Positions 17,673 through 26,372 of a stretch of DNA of 64,000 bases are shown in pieces. The notes under the pieces are model-generated. The model did not search any database, was not told the origin of the DNA, and was given only the letters and a program-made list of their open reading frames with translations. The DNA lies in contig NZ_CP014801.1 in assembly GCF_001969385.1 (NCBI RefSeq), forward strand, positions 38,838-102,837, read 5' to 3'. Origin of the DNA: Salipiger profundus (lineage in GTDB: Bacteria; Pseudomonadota; Alphaproteobacteria; Rhodobacterales; Rhodobacteraceae). The position numbers and the translations under genes were made by a program. Position 1 is the first letter of the stretch. Each line of letters opens with the position of its first letter.

Positions 17673-17705
17673 TTGACTTAGCGTCGTGAATCACTGCTCT
17701 TATTC
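17673..17705 (+). promoter_or_regulatory. Possible repABC promoter
   Basis: TTGACT at 17673-17678 could be a -35 box for repABC transcription, with a weak TCTTAT or TATTCT about 19-22 bases downstream. The spacing is longer than ideal, so this is tentative. The region between parS site 1 and repA is otherwise AT-rich. Confidence 0.3.
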
Positions 17706-17751
17706 TCAAGTGGCGCGAAAAAGGCCACATTTTCGATTTTGGGGCAACTAG

Positions 17752-18936
17752 ATGATTCCTGTGACACCACTGGCAAGCGAGAAGCCTTCAGCGCTCGCGA
17801 CAGATATTTCCGAGCGGTTGAACGCTGCCATCCGGGAACACCTCCTCTCTGCTTTTGCCCCAGATAGCACCAAGACGCTACGGTCTTTTTCTGCGCCTGA
17901 GGCGGCAGAACTTCTTGGGGTCTCCGGTCAGTTCATGCGAAAGGTGCACTCAGAGGGAACGATCTCAGAGCCCGAGGATGTTCGTGGAGGGCGGCGCTAT
18001 TACACGGCGCAAGAGATTTGGGATGCACGCGAGATCCTAGAGAAGTCATCACGCAAGAAAGGACGGTATCTGCCGCGTCGGTCTGGTGATGAGAAACTGC
18101 AAATATGGCAGTTGATGAACTTCAAGGGCGGCTCGAGCAAGAGCACCACGAGTATCCATCTTGCGCATTATTTCGCGCTACGCGGCTATCGAGTGTTGGT
18201 CGTTGACCTTGATCCTCAAGGATCACTCACGTCCATGTGTGGCATCAGCCCGGAAATCGAGTTTGATGGGCTGACTGTCTATGACGCGATCCGCTACGAC
18301 GATCCGGTCAGCATGGCCGACGTCGTTGTTCCCACTTACTTCCCGGGGCTTTCAATTGCGCCGTCGCGACTCATGCTGTCTGAGTTCGAGACTGAATCTG
18401 CAGTTCATTCGAACCCCGACCAGCCGTTCTTTACGCGGATCCGAAATGCATTGTCCCAAGTTGAGGATGATTTCGACCTTGTCTTGATGGACAGTCCGCC
18501 CCAGTTGGGCTTCTTGACAATCGCTGGAATGGCCGCAGCGAGTTCTCTGATTGTACCTCTAACTCCCTCGATGTTGGACGTTTCGTCGACCGCTCAGTTC
18601 CTCGAACTCGCCGGGGCCTACATGGGGGTAATCGAGGATGCAGGCGCGACGCTGCAGTATGATCACTTCAAATTCCTGATCACTCGGGATGAGCCGACGG
18701 ATGTTCCCTCACAGCAGCTGACCTCGTTTATGCGTGCGCTTTTCCAAGACCGCGTCATGTCTGCGACCGCTCTCAAGAGCACTGCAATCAGTGACGCGAC
18801 CATGCTCAAGCAGTCCATCTATGAGGTTGTGCGCTCGGAAATGACCCGAGCGACCTACGATCGTGCGAAAGGCTCGATGGATGCTGTGGGACAGGAAGTG
18901 GAAGTCATGATCCACCAATCATGGGGGCGTAAGTAA
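17752..18936 (+). CDS. repA: Plasmid partitioning ATPase RepA (ParA type Ia)
   Basis: RepA drives plasmid segregation and represses the repABC operon. The N-terminal domain (residues 35-105) is a helix-turn-helix with FSAPEAAELLGVSGQFMRKV. The deviant Walker A FKGGSSKSTTSIHLAHY starts near residue 124, followed by VLVVDLDPQGSLTSM and the DSPPQLGF motif near 247. Its 394 residues are normal for RepA. It lies after a parS-like palindrome, and its TAA overlaps the repB ATG by one base. The gene order repA-repB-repC, all on one strand, identifies the replicon class. Confidence 0.95.
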   Translation: MIPVTPLASEKPSALATDISERLNAAIREHLLSAFAPDSTKTLRSFSAPEAAELLGVSGQFMRKVHSEGTISEPEDVRGGRRYYTAQEIWDAREILEKSSRKKGRYLPRRSGDEKLQIWQLMNFKGGSSKSTTSIHLAHYFALRGYRVLVVDLDPQGSLTSMCGISPEIEFDGLTVYDAIRYDDPVSMADVVVPTYFPGLSIAPSRLMLSEFETESAVHSNPDQPFFTRIRNALSQVEDDFDLVLMDSPPQLGFLTIAGMAAASSLIVPLTPSMLDVSSTAQFLELAGAYMGVIEDAGATLQYDHFKFLITRDEPTDVPSQQLTSFMRALFQDRVMSATALKSTAISDATMLKQSIYEVVRSEMTRATYDRAKGSMDAVGQEVEVMIHQSWGRK

Positions 18937-19907
18937 TGGCTAGGAAATCCCTTCGAGATATGTCGGGCATCGCGAATACCATCGCGCGTTCCAGCAGCAC
19001 TTCGGCCGAGAGGGTCCCCAAAACGAGCGCGCCTGCGTTAGGGGCTCTTCAGGGGTCACTTGTGTCTATCCGCGAGATCGATCCTGCTCTGATCGACGAT
19101 TGGGGTCCCCAGGATCGGTTGGATGAGTTTACAGCTGTAAACGCCGAGGATGACGATGAGGGTTTTGAGGCGCTCAAGAACAGCATCCGTGAAGGCGGTC
19201 AACAGGTGCCAATCCTCGTTCGGCGCTCCAAAGCTGCCGAGGGGCGCTTCGAAGCGATTTATGGTCGCCGCAGATTGAAAGCTTGCCGGGAGCTCGGAAT
19301 TAAAGTCCGTGCCAACGTTCAGGATGTCGATGACGCCACGGCCTTGTTGGCCAAAGGGCTGGAAAATGCGGCGCGTCGCAACCTCTCGTTTTATGAAAAG
19401 GCGCGCTTTGCTGAAGCTATCCAAGCCGCGGGGCACGAAAGCGCAACGGTACGCCAAGTTTTGAATCTGTCTGCATCAGGCCATTCGCACCTGACGAAGG
19501 TGACGCAGAATGTCCCGTCCAGAGTCGGAGACGTGATTGGTTCGGCACCCAAGTCCGGCCGGCCGAGATGGACGGACTTGGCCGAGCTGTTCCTCGAGCG
19601 GAAGCTCACCGAGAAGATCGCGCTCAAATTGCTGGCCAAAACTAGCACCTCATCGACGTCTGATGAGCGGTTGGAAGCGCTGATCAAGGAAGCAAGCAAG
19701 CGCGGAACGAAAGTGTCCAGCGGTCCTCGTGAGATTACGCCGATGGATGGCGTTGTCATCAAAGCAAGCCGAGGGAGCGTGTCTCTTTCGGTGAAGAAGT
19801 CCGGCACAAGTGCCGAGTTCGCAAGCTGGCTTGAGAGCAACCTCGAGGACATCATCAAGAGATCCTACACCGAGTTTACAGATGTAAACTCGGAGGGTGA
19901 CAAGTGA
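18936..19907 (+). CDS. repB: Plasmid partitioning protein RepB (ParB type)
   Basis: RepB binds the parS palindromes and loads RepA. The N-terminal ParB part shows GGQQVPILVRRS near residue 90, YGRRRLKACRELG and LLAKGLENAARRNLSFYEKA. A helix-turn-helix follows with TVRQVLNLSASGHSHLTKVT. Two parS-like sites lie inside this gene, one encoding the segment FTAVNAE near residue 65 and one close to the stop. At 323 residues it has the usual size. Translation is coupled to repA. A gap of about 175 bases follows before repC, as in other repABC loci. Confidence 0.93.
   Translation: MARKSLRDMSGIANTIARSSSTSAERVPKTSAPALGALQGSLVSIREIDPALIDDWGPQDRLDEFTAVNAEDDDEGFEALKNSIREGGQQVPILVRRSKAAEGRFEAIYGRRRLKACRELGIKVRANVQDVDDATALLAKGLENAARRNLSFYEKARFAEAIQAAGHESATVRQVLNLSASGHSHLTKVTQNVPSRVGDVIGSAPKSGRPRWTDLAELFLERKLTEKIALKLLAKTSTSSTSDERLEALIKEASKRGTKVSSGPREITPMDGVVIKASRGSVSLSVKKSGTSAEFASWLESNLEDIIKRSYTEFTDVNSEGDK
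19127..19142. promoter_or_regulatory. parS: parS-like partition site 2, inside repB
   Basis: GTTTACAGCTGTAAAC is a perfect 16-base palindrome and matches the published repABC parS consensus GTTNNCNGCNGNNAAC exactly. It lies in the repB coding sequence. Confidence 0.85.
19874..19889. promoter_or_regulatory. parS: parS-like partition site 3, end of repB
   Basis: GTTTACAGATGTAAAC is a near-perfect copy of the same palindrome, 19 bases before the end of repB. It differs from site 2 only in the central base pair. Confidence 0.75.
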
Positions 19908-19936
19908 GGACGAGCAGAAAGGAGGAAAGGTAAACA

Positions 19937-20000
19937 AAGAAAACCCCCGAAACCGAAGCTTCGAGGGCTGCTGCGCAGAGCGCAATTCTTAGATTAGACA
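19937..20000 (-). ncRNA. Candidate antisense RNA controlling repC (incA-type ctRNA)
   Basis: The repB-repC gap carries a minus-strand unit typical of repABC counter-transcribed RNA. A promoter-like pair (20006-20034) points into it. It ends in a hairpin, CCCTCGAA pairing with TTCGGGGG (19944-19967), followed by a T-rich tail TTTTC. The predicted length is about 60 bases, the size known for these RNAs. It would pair with the repC leader and limit RepC synthesis, setting copy number and incompatibility. Confidence 0.7.
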
Positions 20001-20005
20001 CCTAG

Positions 20006-20034
20006 AATCTAGCAGCCAGCGAATCGCCATACAA
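20006..20034 (-). promoter_or_regulatory. Promoter of the antisense RNA
   Basis: Read on the minus strand, TTGTAT is followed after exactly 17 bases by TAGATT, a good sigma-70 type pair. Transcription would start near 20000. Confidence 0.6.
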
Positions 20035-20082
20035 GAGAAAACGCTTCTGAGCGAACGGGATTTCTTTGTCTGCTGACAAAGT

Positions 20083-21441
20083 ATGGAAAAATTCAGTGGT
20101 GCTCCGTCTGGAGCGACTGAGGCAGGCATGCCTCAGCACGAGAGAGGTATGTCCATCGCATGGCAGCCCTCCGGTTGGCGCAAAGCCTCAGCAGGTCTCG
20201 CTGCCGCAGAGCAGCTTGCCCAAGCCGGTGAACAGGTAGCTGTACCCAAAACACGGGCTTTCGTTGCCGTGAAGCGGGTTGGCGCATACATCGGCCTCAA
20301 GGCCGGAGACATGATGCTCCTCGACACGCTCGGGGCGTTTACCCAAGCCCAGGACTGGGAGGAGGGGCAACGCCCGATCGTCTGGGCGTCAAACGCCTAT
20401 CTGATGGAGCAGACCGGGTTCTCGCTGTCCGCGCTCAAGCGCCATGCAAGACGGCTGGCCGAGACCGGCGTGATCTCCTTTCAGGACAGCCCAAACGGCA
20501 AGCGCTGGGGCCGCAGGGACGCCGAGGGGCGCATCGTCGAGGCCTATGGCTTTGATTTGTCGCCGCTGTCGGCGCGTGTCGAGGAGTTCGAGGAGCTTCA
20601 TGCCGAATTGCAGGCCGAACGCGAGCTCTGTCAGCGCCTGAAGCGCCAGATCACGGTGGCACGCAGGATGATCCGGGCGCGGATCGAGGCGGCCGTCAGC
20701 GGCGCGCTGCGCGGGCCCTGGAATCAATTCACAGCCCTTTTCGAGGAGCTTCTGGACCGGCTTCCGCGCCGCCATGAAGCCTCCGAGCAGCTTGCGCGGC
20801 TCTTGACTTGGTTCAGGGAGCTCCAAGAGCGTGTCGAGGCGGCCTTCCTCAAGGCAACAGAGGCTACTCTGCCTGTGGAAAACGCGTTTGAAACCAAGGA
20901 ACAAGTTCCCGAAAAGACTCAAGAAATGAACCCCAGGGAGGTCATTTCCGACCCCCATATACTAATTACAAATCAACTTAATCCTGTAACCTGTAATTCC
21001 TCAGAAAATGAGGAAGTCGCGGCCATTGTGACCAATGCTCAGCCCGTAGATCAGGTTGATAGGGAGCTGGAAGAGTGGGTTGCCGAGGTGCGCAAGAAAC
21101 GCGCTGCGCTGGATCTGCCTACGGTCATGCAGGCCTGTCCCGAATTCGCATCCTGGGCCCGCAATATGGGCGGGTTCCTGAAAGATTGGGGTGATCTACA
21201 CCGGGTTGCCGGGCAGCTCAGACCGATGATCGGGGTGTCCGAGCATGCCTGGAACGTGGCGCAGAATCGCTTGGGCAAACAGGTGGCGACAGCAGCGCTG
21301 GCGCTTGTCTTCGAGAAGCATTGCGCCGGCGAAGTTTCGTCGCCAGGGGGCTATCTGCGCGGCATGGTCGAGAAGGCCGGGGCAGGGGAGCTGCATCTCG
21401 AGCGCAGCTTCTATGGCAGGCTCAGCGGGCAGGCGGCGTGA
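20083..21441 (+). CDS. repC: Replication initiator RepC
   Basis: RepC is the initiator of repABC replicons and binds an origin inside its own gene. The N-terminal DNA-binding domain contains GAYIGLKAGDMMLLDTLGAF and the helix-turn-helix LMEQTGFSLSALKRHARRLA. An AT-rich linker lies around residues 290-310 (candidate oriV), and a conserved C-terminal part contains GGYLRGMVEKA. The length of 452 residues is slightly above average. I used ATG 20083; ATG 20149 after GAGAGGT is a possible alternative. Expression should be controlled by the antisense RNA upstream. It converges with a tyrosine recombinase gene 12 bases downstream. Confidence 0.93.
   Translation: MEKFSGAPSGATEAGMPQHERGMSIAWQPSGWRKASAGLAAAEQLAQAGEQVAVPKTRAFVAVKRVGAYIGLKAGDMMLLDTLGAFTQAQDWEEGQRPIVWASNAYLMEQTGFSLSALKRHARRLAETGVISFQDSPNGKRWGRRDAEGRIVEAYGFDLSPLSARVEEFEELHAELQAERELCQRLKRQITVARRMIRARIEAAVSGALRGPWNQFTALFEELLDRLPRRHEASEQLARLLTWFRELQERVEAAFLKATEATLPVENAFETKEQVPEKTQEMNPREVISDPHILITNQLNPVTCNSSENEEVAAIVTNAQPVDQVDRELEEWVAEVRKKRAALDLPTVMQACPEFASWARNMGGFLKDWGDLHRVAGQLRPMIGVSEHAWNVAQNRLGKQVATAALALVFEKHCAGEVSSPGGYLRGMVEKAGAGELHLERSFYGRLSGQAA
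20945..21012. other. oriV: Candidate origin of replication (AT-rich tract in repC)
   Basis: This is the most AT-rich part of repC in an otherwise GC-rich gene. In repABC plasmids the origin lies in such a tract within repC. Location is by composition and analogy only. Confidence 0.5.
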
Positions 21442-21453
21442 TGGGGCAGGGTA

Positions 21454-22551
21454 TCAGAGACCGGCGGCCTTGGTCAGGTTCACGCGGAACCGGTCACGGC
21501 GTCGCTGGTAACGGCGGGTTATCTCGGCGGAGGCATGCCCCAGCTGCTTCTGAACGTAGCGCTCGTCGACCTCCGCCGAACTGGCGAGGCCAGCACGCAG
21601 CGAGTGACCGGAGAACAGTGCCAGTCGTTCTTTCTCGGGCAGCTCGGATCGGATGCCGGCGTCCAGGACTGTGCGCTTGATCAGCCGGGCCACATGCTTG
21701 TCGTTCAGCCGTGTGTCGGAGGGGCGTTTGCCATCCCGTGAGGTGCCGACGAAGACCGGACCGAAGTCGATCTTGGTGAAATGCAGCCATTGTTCCAACG
21801 CATGCACGGGACAGGTCTGATCCTTGGAACCTCGGCCGATCTCGACTTCGCGCCAGCCGGTCTTGGCATTCAAGGTCAGAAGCGCGCCCTTGTCGAAGAT
21901 CTCGATCCAGCCGCCGGAGTCCAGCGTATCGTCTTTGTGCACGTCCAGGCTCACGATTTCCGAGCGGCGCAGGCCTCCGGCATAGCCGAGCAGCAGGATT
22001 GCGCGATCCCGCAGCCCGCGCAGGTCATAGGGCAGGGAGGCCACCATCGCGAGGATGTCTTCCGCCAGGATCGCTTCCTTCTGCACCGGCGGGCGGGCAT
22101 GTTTGCGCTTGATCCCCGCCAGCACCGTGGCGATGTGCCGGTTCTTTCGGTCGAGGGAAAAGCCGCGCTGTGCGTAGTTCCACGCAAGACCGGACAGGCG
22201 GCGGTCTATGGTGCTGACCGAAAGGGTAGGGGAGGGGCCTGACCCGGACGCAAGATCCGCGAGATACAGTCCGATCATCTCGGGTGATGGTGGCAGCGGC
22301 TCGGCACCCTTCATCCTGCACCAGCGTGCAAAATGTGCCCAGTCCTTTGCATAGGCCTTCAGCGTGTTCTCGGACGCAGCGGCTCGGGCATAGTCGCGGG
22401 CGGTGTCGACCAGCCGATCGAGGGTCCCGGACCCCGAAACATGGGAGGGCAAAGCAATGCCAACGCTTTCCTCTTGATCTCTCTCGTAGATGGGCGCATC
22501 CTTATTCGTATCAGAGGGCGTTGATGTCGATTGCTCGGTCTCTGAGGCCAT
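21454..22551 (-). CDS. Tyrosine-type site-specific recombinase
   Basis: This 365-residue integrase has the SAM-like N-terminal core-binding domain (residues 45-150) and a catalytic domain. The catalytic residues are visible: Arg in GYAGGLRRSEIVSL, His-x-x-Arg in SGHSLRAGLA, the second His in QLGHASAEITRRYQ and the Tyr nucleophile in the same segment. It is convergent with repC. It could resolve plasmid multimers or move the neighbouring unit. The closest gene on its other side is tniA, but it lies outside the candidate Tni ends. Confidence 0.88.
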   Translation of the reverse strand: MASETEQSTSTPSDTNKDAPIYERDQEESVGIALPSHVSGSGTLDRLVDTARDYARAAASENTLKAYAKDWAHFARWCRMKGAEPLPPSPEMIGLYLADLASGSGPSPTLSVSTIDRRLSGLAWNYAQRGFSLDRKNRHIATVLAGIKRKHARPPVQKEAILAEDILAMVASLPYDLRGLRDRAILLLGYAGGLRRSEIVSLDVHKDDTLDSGGWIEIFDKGALLTLNAKTGWREVEIGRGSKDQTCPVHALEQWLHFTKIDFGPVFVGTSRDGKRPSDTRLNDKHVARLIKRTVLDAGIRSELPEKERLALFSGHSLRAGLASSAEVDERYVQKQLGHASAEITRRYQRRRDRFRVNLTKAAGL

Positions 22552-22594
22552 TTTCCAGCAAATCCAGCGATGAAATTTAATGTCGTTCTAGTTC

Positions 22595-22675
22595 CATTAG
22601 TGGACACTAACTTATTGATATCATTGCGTTCATGTTCTTGTTTCATTCCCGGATTATAGTTTCATTATCGGACAT
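22595..22675. repeat. Left-end repeats of the Tni module
   Basis: CATTAGTGGACAC (22595-22607) and CATTATCGGACAT (22663-22675) are related direct repeats upstream of tniA. The second is the exact inverse of the right-end copy at 26373. Confidence 0.6.
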
Positions 22676-22701
22676 AAGACACCTATTTTCCGGGTTTGGC
22701 C

Positions 22702-24348
22702 ATGGTGGATCGATCAGACATCAACGCCGTCGACGATACTGCGTGGGAACAGGCGGTTGCGCGGGAAGCTGTGATCCGTCGGCTTGCAAGCAAGGTGTCA
22801 CCGAACCGTGCCGAGTTTCTCAAGGCCTGCCGCGAACTTGGTCTCAAGCGCTCCCGCCTGTACGAGTTGATCTCAGCGTACAAGGCGCGCCCGGTCGCCA
22901 GTTCCTTGCTGGCGGCTCAAGTCGGAACACCGACGGGCAGCCGTCGGCTGCCTGACGAGATCGAAGCGGTGATTTCGGGGGCGATCGAGGAGTTCTACAA
23001 GTCCCTCCAGAAGCCAAGTATCAATGCCCTGCAAAAAGAGGTGCGCAGGCGGTGCAGTCAGAGAGGTCTACGTCCCCCGTGCTGGACCACATTGCGGGAC
23101 CGTGTGGCGGCGATAGATCCGGCGGAGCTTATAGCTGCGCGTGAAGGCGCCAAGGTCTCTCGCCAGCGCCATCATCCGGTGCCAGGCAGCTATCAGGTCG
23201 AACGGGCCTATGAGGTGGTTCAGATCGATCATACGCTGGTGGATGTCATCGTCGTGGACCGGGTTCACCGGAAGCCTTTGCAAAGGCCCTGGCTGACGCT
23301 CGCCATAGACGTCGCCAGCCGCATGGTGGCCGGATTCTACCTGACGCTGGAGCCGCCGTCGGCCTTGTCGGTGGCACTGGCCATTCAGCATCTGGTGCAG
23401 CCCAAATTCGACTGGCTGGAGAGCATGGGTATCGACGCGGATTGGCCCGCAGAGGGATTGCCGGAGACCATTCACGTCGACAATGCCAAGGAGTTCCGCT
23501 CAAAGGCGATGAAACGGGGTGCCGAGGAGCACGGGATTTCGCTGCAGTACCGGCCGATAGGTGCGCCACATTACGGCGGTCACATTGAGCGGCTGATCGG
23601 CACGATGATGGGGGCGGTCCACCTTCTGCCGGGATCGACCTTCAGCAACATCAAGGACCGCGGCGACTATGATTCCGTGGGCAAATCGACGATGACGCTC
23701 GACGAGCTGGAGCACTGGTTGGCGCTGGAAATCACCCGTTATCATGCCGAACGGCACCGCTCGCTCGGGATTCCGCCGGTTGCGGCCTGGAACGAGGCCT
23801 ATGGGCGCCGCGAGGCACCTTTGCGCCGGCCTTACGATCCGGAGGGGTTCCGGATCGACTTCCTGCCGAGCACGGAACGCATGGTGCGCCGCGATGGCAT
23901 ACATCTCTTCGGCCTGCGGTATTGGGACGATGTCCTGAGCCTCTGGGCTGGTCGTCAGGACCGGCAATTGCGCGTGTCTTATGATCCGCGCGATCTCTCG
24001 ACGATCTTTGTGCTTGGCCCCGAAGGCCAGCGCTATGCTGTGCGGTTTGCGGACTTGTGCCATCCCTCAATCACTCTTGCGGAGCATCGCCGTGCGCAGG
24101 CGATTTTGCGCGAGCGCGGGCGCGCGCTCGAGGATGAAGACCTCATATTCGCGGTGATCGAGGAGCAGCGCGCCCTGGTTGATGCTGCCAGCAGCAGGAC
24201 ACGGGAGGCTAGGCGATTTTCGGAGAAACGGGACCGAGCGCTTGATGGGGTAGGGGCCTACGAGGCTGTGGATGCAGGTTCGGAGCCCAAGGAAAGCGAG
24301 AATGTGCTCAGGGACCACCCGGGGTTCGAAGTTGAGGAATGGTCGTGA
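22702..24348 (+). CDS. tniA: TniA-like transposase (Mu transposase/rve family)
   Basis: This 548-residue DDE transposase has N-terminal helix-turn-helix DNA-binding parts (FLKACRELGLKRSRLYELIS) and an rve catalytic core. The acidic triad is visible: Asp in VVQIDHTLVDV, Asp in TIHVDNAKEFRS and Glu in GGHIERLIGTMMG. A C-terminal Mu-type beta-barrel follows with LFGLRYWDDVLS. It should cut and join the element ends together with the ATPase TniB. ATG 22702 is preceded by no strong ribosome site. It overlaps tniB by ten bases. Confidence 0.88.
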   Translation: MVDRSDINAVDDTAWEQAVAREAVIRRLASKVSPNRAEFLKACRELGLKRSRLYELISAYKARPVASSLLAAQVGTPTGSRRLPDEIEAVISGAIEEFYKSLQKPSINALQKEVRRRCSQRGLRPPCWTTLRDRVAAIDPAELIAAREGAKVSRQRHHPVPGSYQVERAYEVVQIDHTLVDVIVVDRVHRKPLQRPWLTLAIDVASRMVAGFYLTLEPPSALSVALAIQHLVQPKFDWLESMGIDADWPAEGLPETIHVDNAKEFRSKAMKRGAEEHGISLQYRPIGAPHYGGHIERLIGTMMGAVHLLPGSTFSNIKDRGDYDSVGKSTMTLDELEHWLALEITRYHAERHRSLGIPPVAAWNEAYGRREAPLRRPYDPEGFRIDFLPSTERMVRRDGIHLFGLRYWDDVLSLWAGRQDRQLRVSYDPRDLSTIFVLGPEGQRYAVRFADLCHPSITLAEHRRAQAILRERGRALEDEDLIFAVIEEQRALVDAASSRTREARRFSEKRDRALDGVGAYEAVDAGSEPKESENVLRDHPGFEVEEWS

Positions 24349-25277
24349 CCGAAGGCAGCGCATTTGCACATCTCGATCCGACCTACCGCCGGTTTGCGGC
24401 GCTGCCGGATGATGAGCGCATTGCCTGGATCCGGGCTGACCGCTGGATCGGATTCGATCAGTCTGGGGCCGCTCTGGCACGTCTGGAGAACTTATTGACC
24501 TATCCACCGCGAGACCGGATGCCATGCCTGCTGATCTACGGTGACACCGGCATGGGCAAGACCAAGATCGTCCGCAAGTTTGAACGTGACCACCCGCCGA
24601 AATTCAGCCAGATCACCGGCGTTGACCATCGCCCGGTGGTTGTCGTGCAAGTGCCATCCGAACCCATCGAGCGCGATCTTTACCGCGAACTTCTGGCCAG
24701 CATGGGCGCGCCGACGATGACAGGCGGAACGCTCGCTCGTGAGAAGGATATCTGCCGGTCGCTGCTGCGTACCGTGGGGGCGAAGATGATCATTCTCGAT
24801 GAGGTGAACGGGATGCTGGCCGGTACCTTCCGTCAGCAGCGCATCTTTCTCAATGCGATCCGATTTCTGGCCAATGACCTTCGGATTCCACTGGTTTGTG
24901 CCGGAACGGACCTGGCTCGGCAGGCCCTGCTGACCGATGCGCAACTGGCCGAGCGCTTCGAGGCGTTCCATCTCAAGCCCTGGCAGAACGATGCTGCCTT
25001 CGCCGGGCTCCTGAAAAGTTTCGAGCGCATCCTGCCCTTGCGCGAGGCCTCCGATCTGGTCAGCGCGGAGGCCAGAGAGCGGATTCACAAGCTGACCTCC
25101 GGCGTGACGGCGCGCATCTTCCGCCTGATCGAGACGGCGGCGGAAGATGCGGTCCGGTCGGGCAAAGAGCGCCTCGACGCGGAAAGTTTCGGCGACAATC
25201 TGGTTCTGCCGCTGGTCTCGATGACCCAGACGGTTCGGAGGCGGGGAAGGCGTGTACCGCAACCGGTCGGGGTATGA
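24339..25277 (+). CDS. tniB: TniB-like AAA+ transposition ATPase
   Basis: This AAA+ ATPase (312 residues) of the TniB/TnsC type activates the transposase and marks the target. Walker A is LIYGDTGMGKTKIVRKF near residue 65 and Walker B is KMIILDEVNGML near 150. ALPDDERIAWIRADRWIGF is a TniB-typical N-terminal segment. It starts within the end of tniA and overlaps tniQ by ATGA, so the three are co-translated. Confidence 0.88.
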   Translation: MVVTEGSAFAHLDPTYRRFAALPDDERIAWIRADRWIGFDQSGAALARLENLLTYPPRDRMPCLLIYGDTGMGKTKIVRKFERDHPPKFSQITGVDHRPVVVVQVPSEPIERDLYRELLASMGAPTMTGGTLAREKDICRSLLRTVGAKMIILDEVNGMLAGTFRQQRIFLNAIRFLANDLRIPLVCAGTDLARQALLTDAQLAERFEAFHLKPWQNDAAFAGLLKSFERILPLREASDLVSAEARERIHKLTSGVTARIFRLIETAAEDAVRSGKERLDAESFGDNLVLPLVSMTQTVRRRGRRVPQPVGV

Positions 25278-26332
25278 CGGCTCAAGTCCGGTTTCCCGTC
25301 GCGCCGCGTCCGTTCCGGGACGAACTGCTTTCGTCCTGGGTGGCGCGGGTTGCCGCGCGCTACGGGGCGGAGCCCCTTGAGCTGATGGTGTATCTGGCGG
25401 GGCAGGGGGGTGGGGACGCAGGCGCGCAGCAGGTTGACGACGTGGCGCCGGATATGGAGCTGCTCAGGCTTTGGGCGAAAGCCTGCAGGATCGATCCGGA
25501 ACGGCTTCGGCGCAGGTCACTGGCTTCCCGATATCCTGATCAGCCGCGGGGCTGGTTGCTGATCGAGATTGTGCCGGTCTGTCTTGCCTGTTTCGATACG
25601 GATGTCGTTGCCGATCGCGATGCCTATCTGCGGGTGAATTGGCGACTGGCGGAACGGGTGGTTTGCCCGGCGCACCGGACCATGCTCCTGGACCGCTGCC
25701 CCGCCTGTCTCGGCCGCCTGAGGCTTTCCTTTCGCATGCTGAATGGCCTGCTGCGCCCATTCTGTCGTAAGTGCGATGCCGTCCTGACCGGCAGGGGAGG
25801 GGAGACAGAGGACCCTTTGAAGGCGGATTTTGCTGCGGGAGTTCTCGAGCTCCAACGCCAGATCAGCGAAATCGTCAGAGGGGACCCAGGCCGTCTCGAT
25901 CGACTCGAGTATGCAATTCGCACTTTATGGGCGCCGCTCGATCGCGACGGGGCGGCCCGGCCCGTCCTCGCGCTCTGGTACGATGAACCTGGATGGAATT
26001 GTCCCTACGAGGCCCGTGCGGCCGTCGGTCGGCCTGCGCCGCTTCAGCACCTATCAGTGCGCTGGCGGGCTCTGACGCTGGTGATCTTGCATGACCTCTT
26101 TGGAGCAGATCTGGTGCCCGGCGCGTTCCTCCCGGAGGCCGCGCTCGTCCTGTTCCGGCGTGCCGCCCCATTGCCGTGGCTCACGGATGGGCGGGATCTA
26201 CGGAACGGCAAAGGAAAGCGCATGATTGACGCTGGAGCGGAACGAGTCCACAGATTGATCAAGAGGCCCGTCCACCGGTTAAATGGAAATTTCCTCGACG
26301 AGAGAGGCGATTTCGGCCGAATCCACCCATGA
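25274..26332 (+). CDS. tniQ: TniQ-like target selection protein
   Basis: This 352-residue protein matches TniQ. The N-terminal part has RPFRDELLSSWVARVAARYG, and a zinc-binding region follows with CLACFD, CPAHRTMLLDRCPACLGRL and FCRKCDAV. TniQ proteins link the transposition ATPase to a target-recognition factor, and related ones work with CRISPR complexes in Tn7-like systems. I see no CRISPR array or Cas gene nearby. ATG 25274 overlaps the tniB stop. The real protein is shorter than the open frame, which runs further upstream. Confidence 0.82.
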   Translation: MTAQVRFPVAPRPFRDELLSSWVARVAARYGAEPLELMVYLAGQGGGDAGAQQVDDVAPDMELLRLWAKACRIDPERLRRRSLASRYPDQPRGWLLIEIVPVCLACFDTDVVADRDAYLRVNWRLAERVVCPAHRTMLLDRCPACLGRLRLSFRMLNGLLRPFCRKCDAVLTGRGGETEDPLKADFAAGVLELQRQISEIVRGDPGRLDRLEYAIRTLWAPLDRDGAARPVLALWYDEPGWNCPYEARAAVGRPAPLQHLSVRWRALTLVILHDLFGADLVPGAFLPEAALVLFRRAAPLPWLTDGRDLRNGKGKRMIDAGAERVHRLIKRPVHRLNGNFLDERGDFGRIHP

Positions 26333-26372
26333 AACTAAAACGACAACCCATGTTTCTGGGCATATCATTTTT

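Noticed and set aside
24896..25273. N-terminal extension of TniQ
   Set aside because: This part overlaps tniB in another frame and is arginine-rich; the TniQ pattern begins at ATG 25274, which overlaps the tniB stop.
25274..26332. TniQ as part of a CRISPR-associated transposon
   Set aside because: No Cas gene, CRISPR repeat array or atypical crRNA region was seen near the module.
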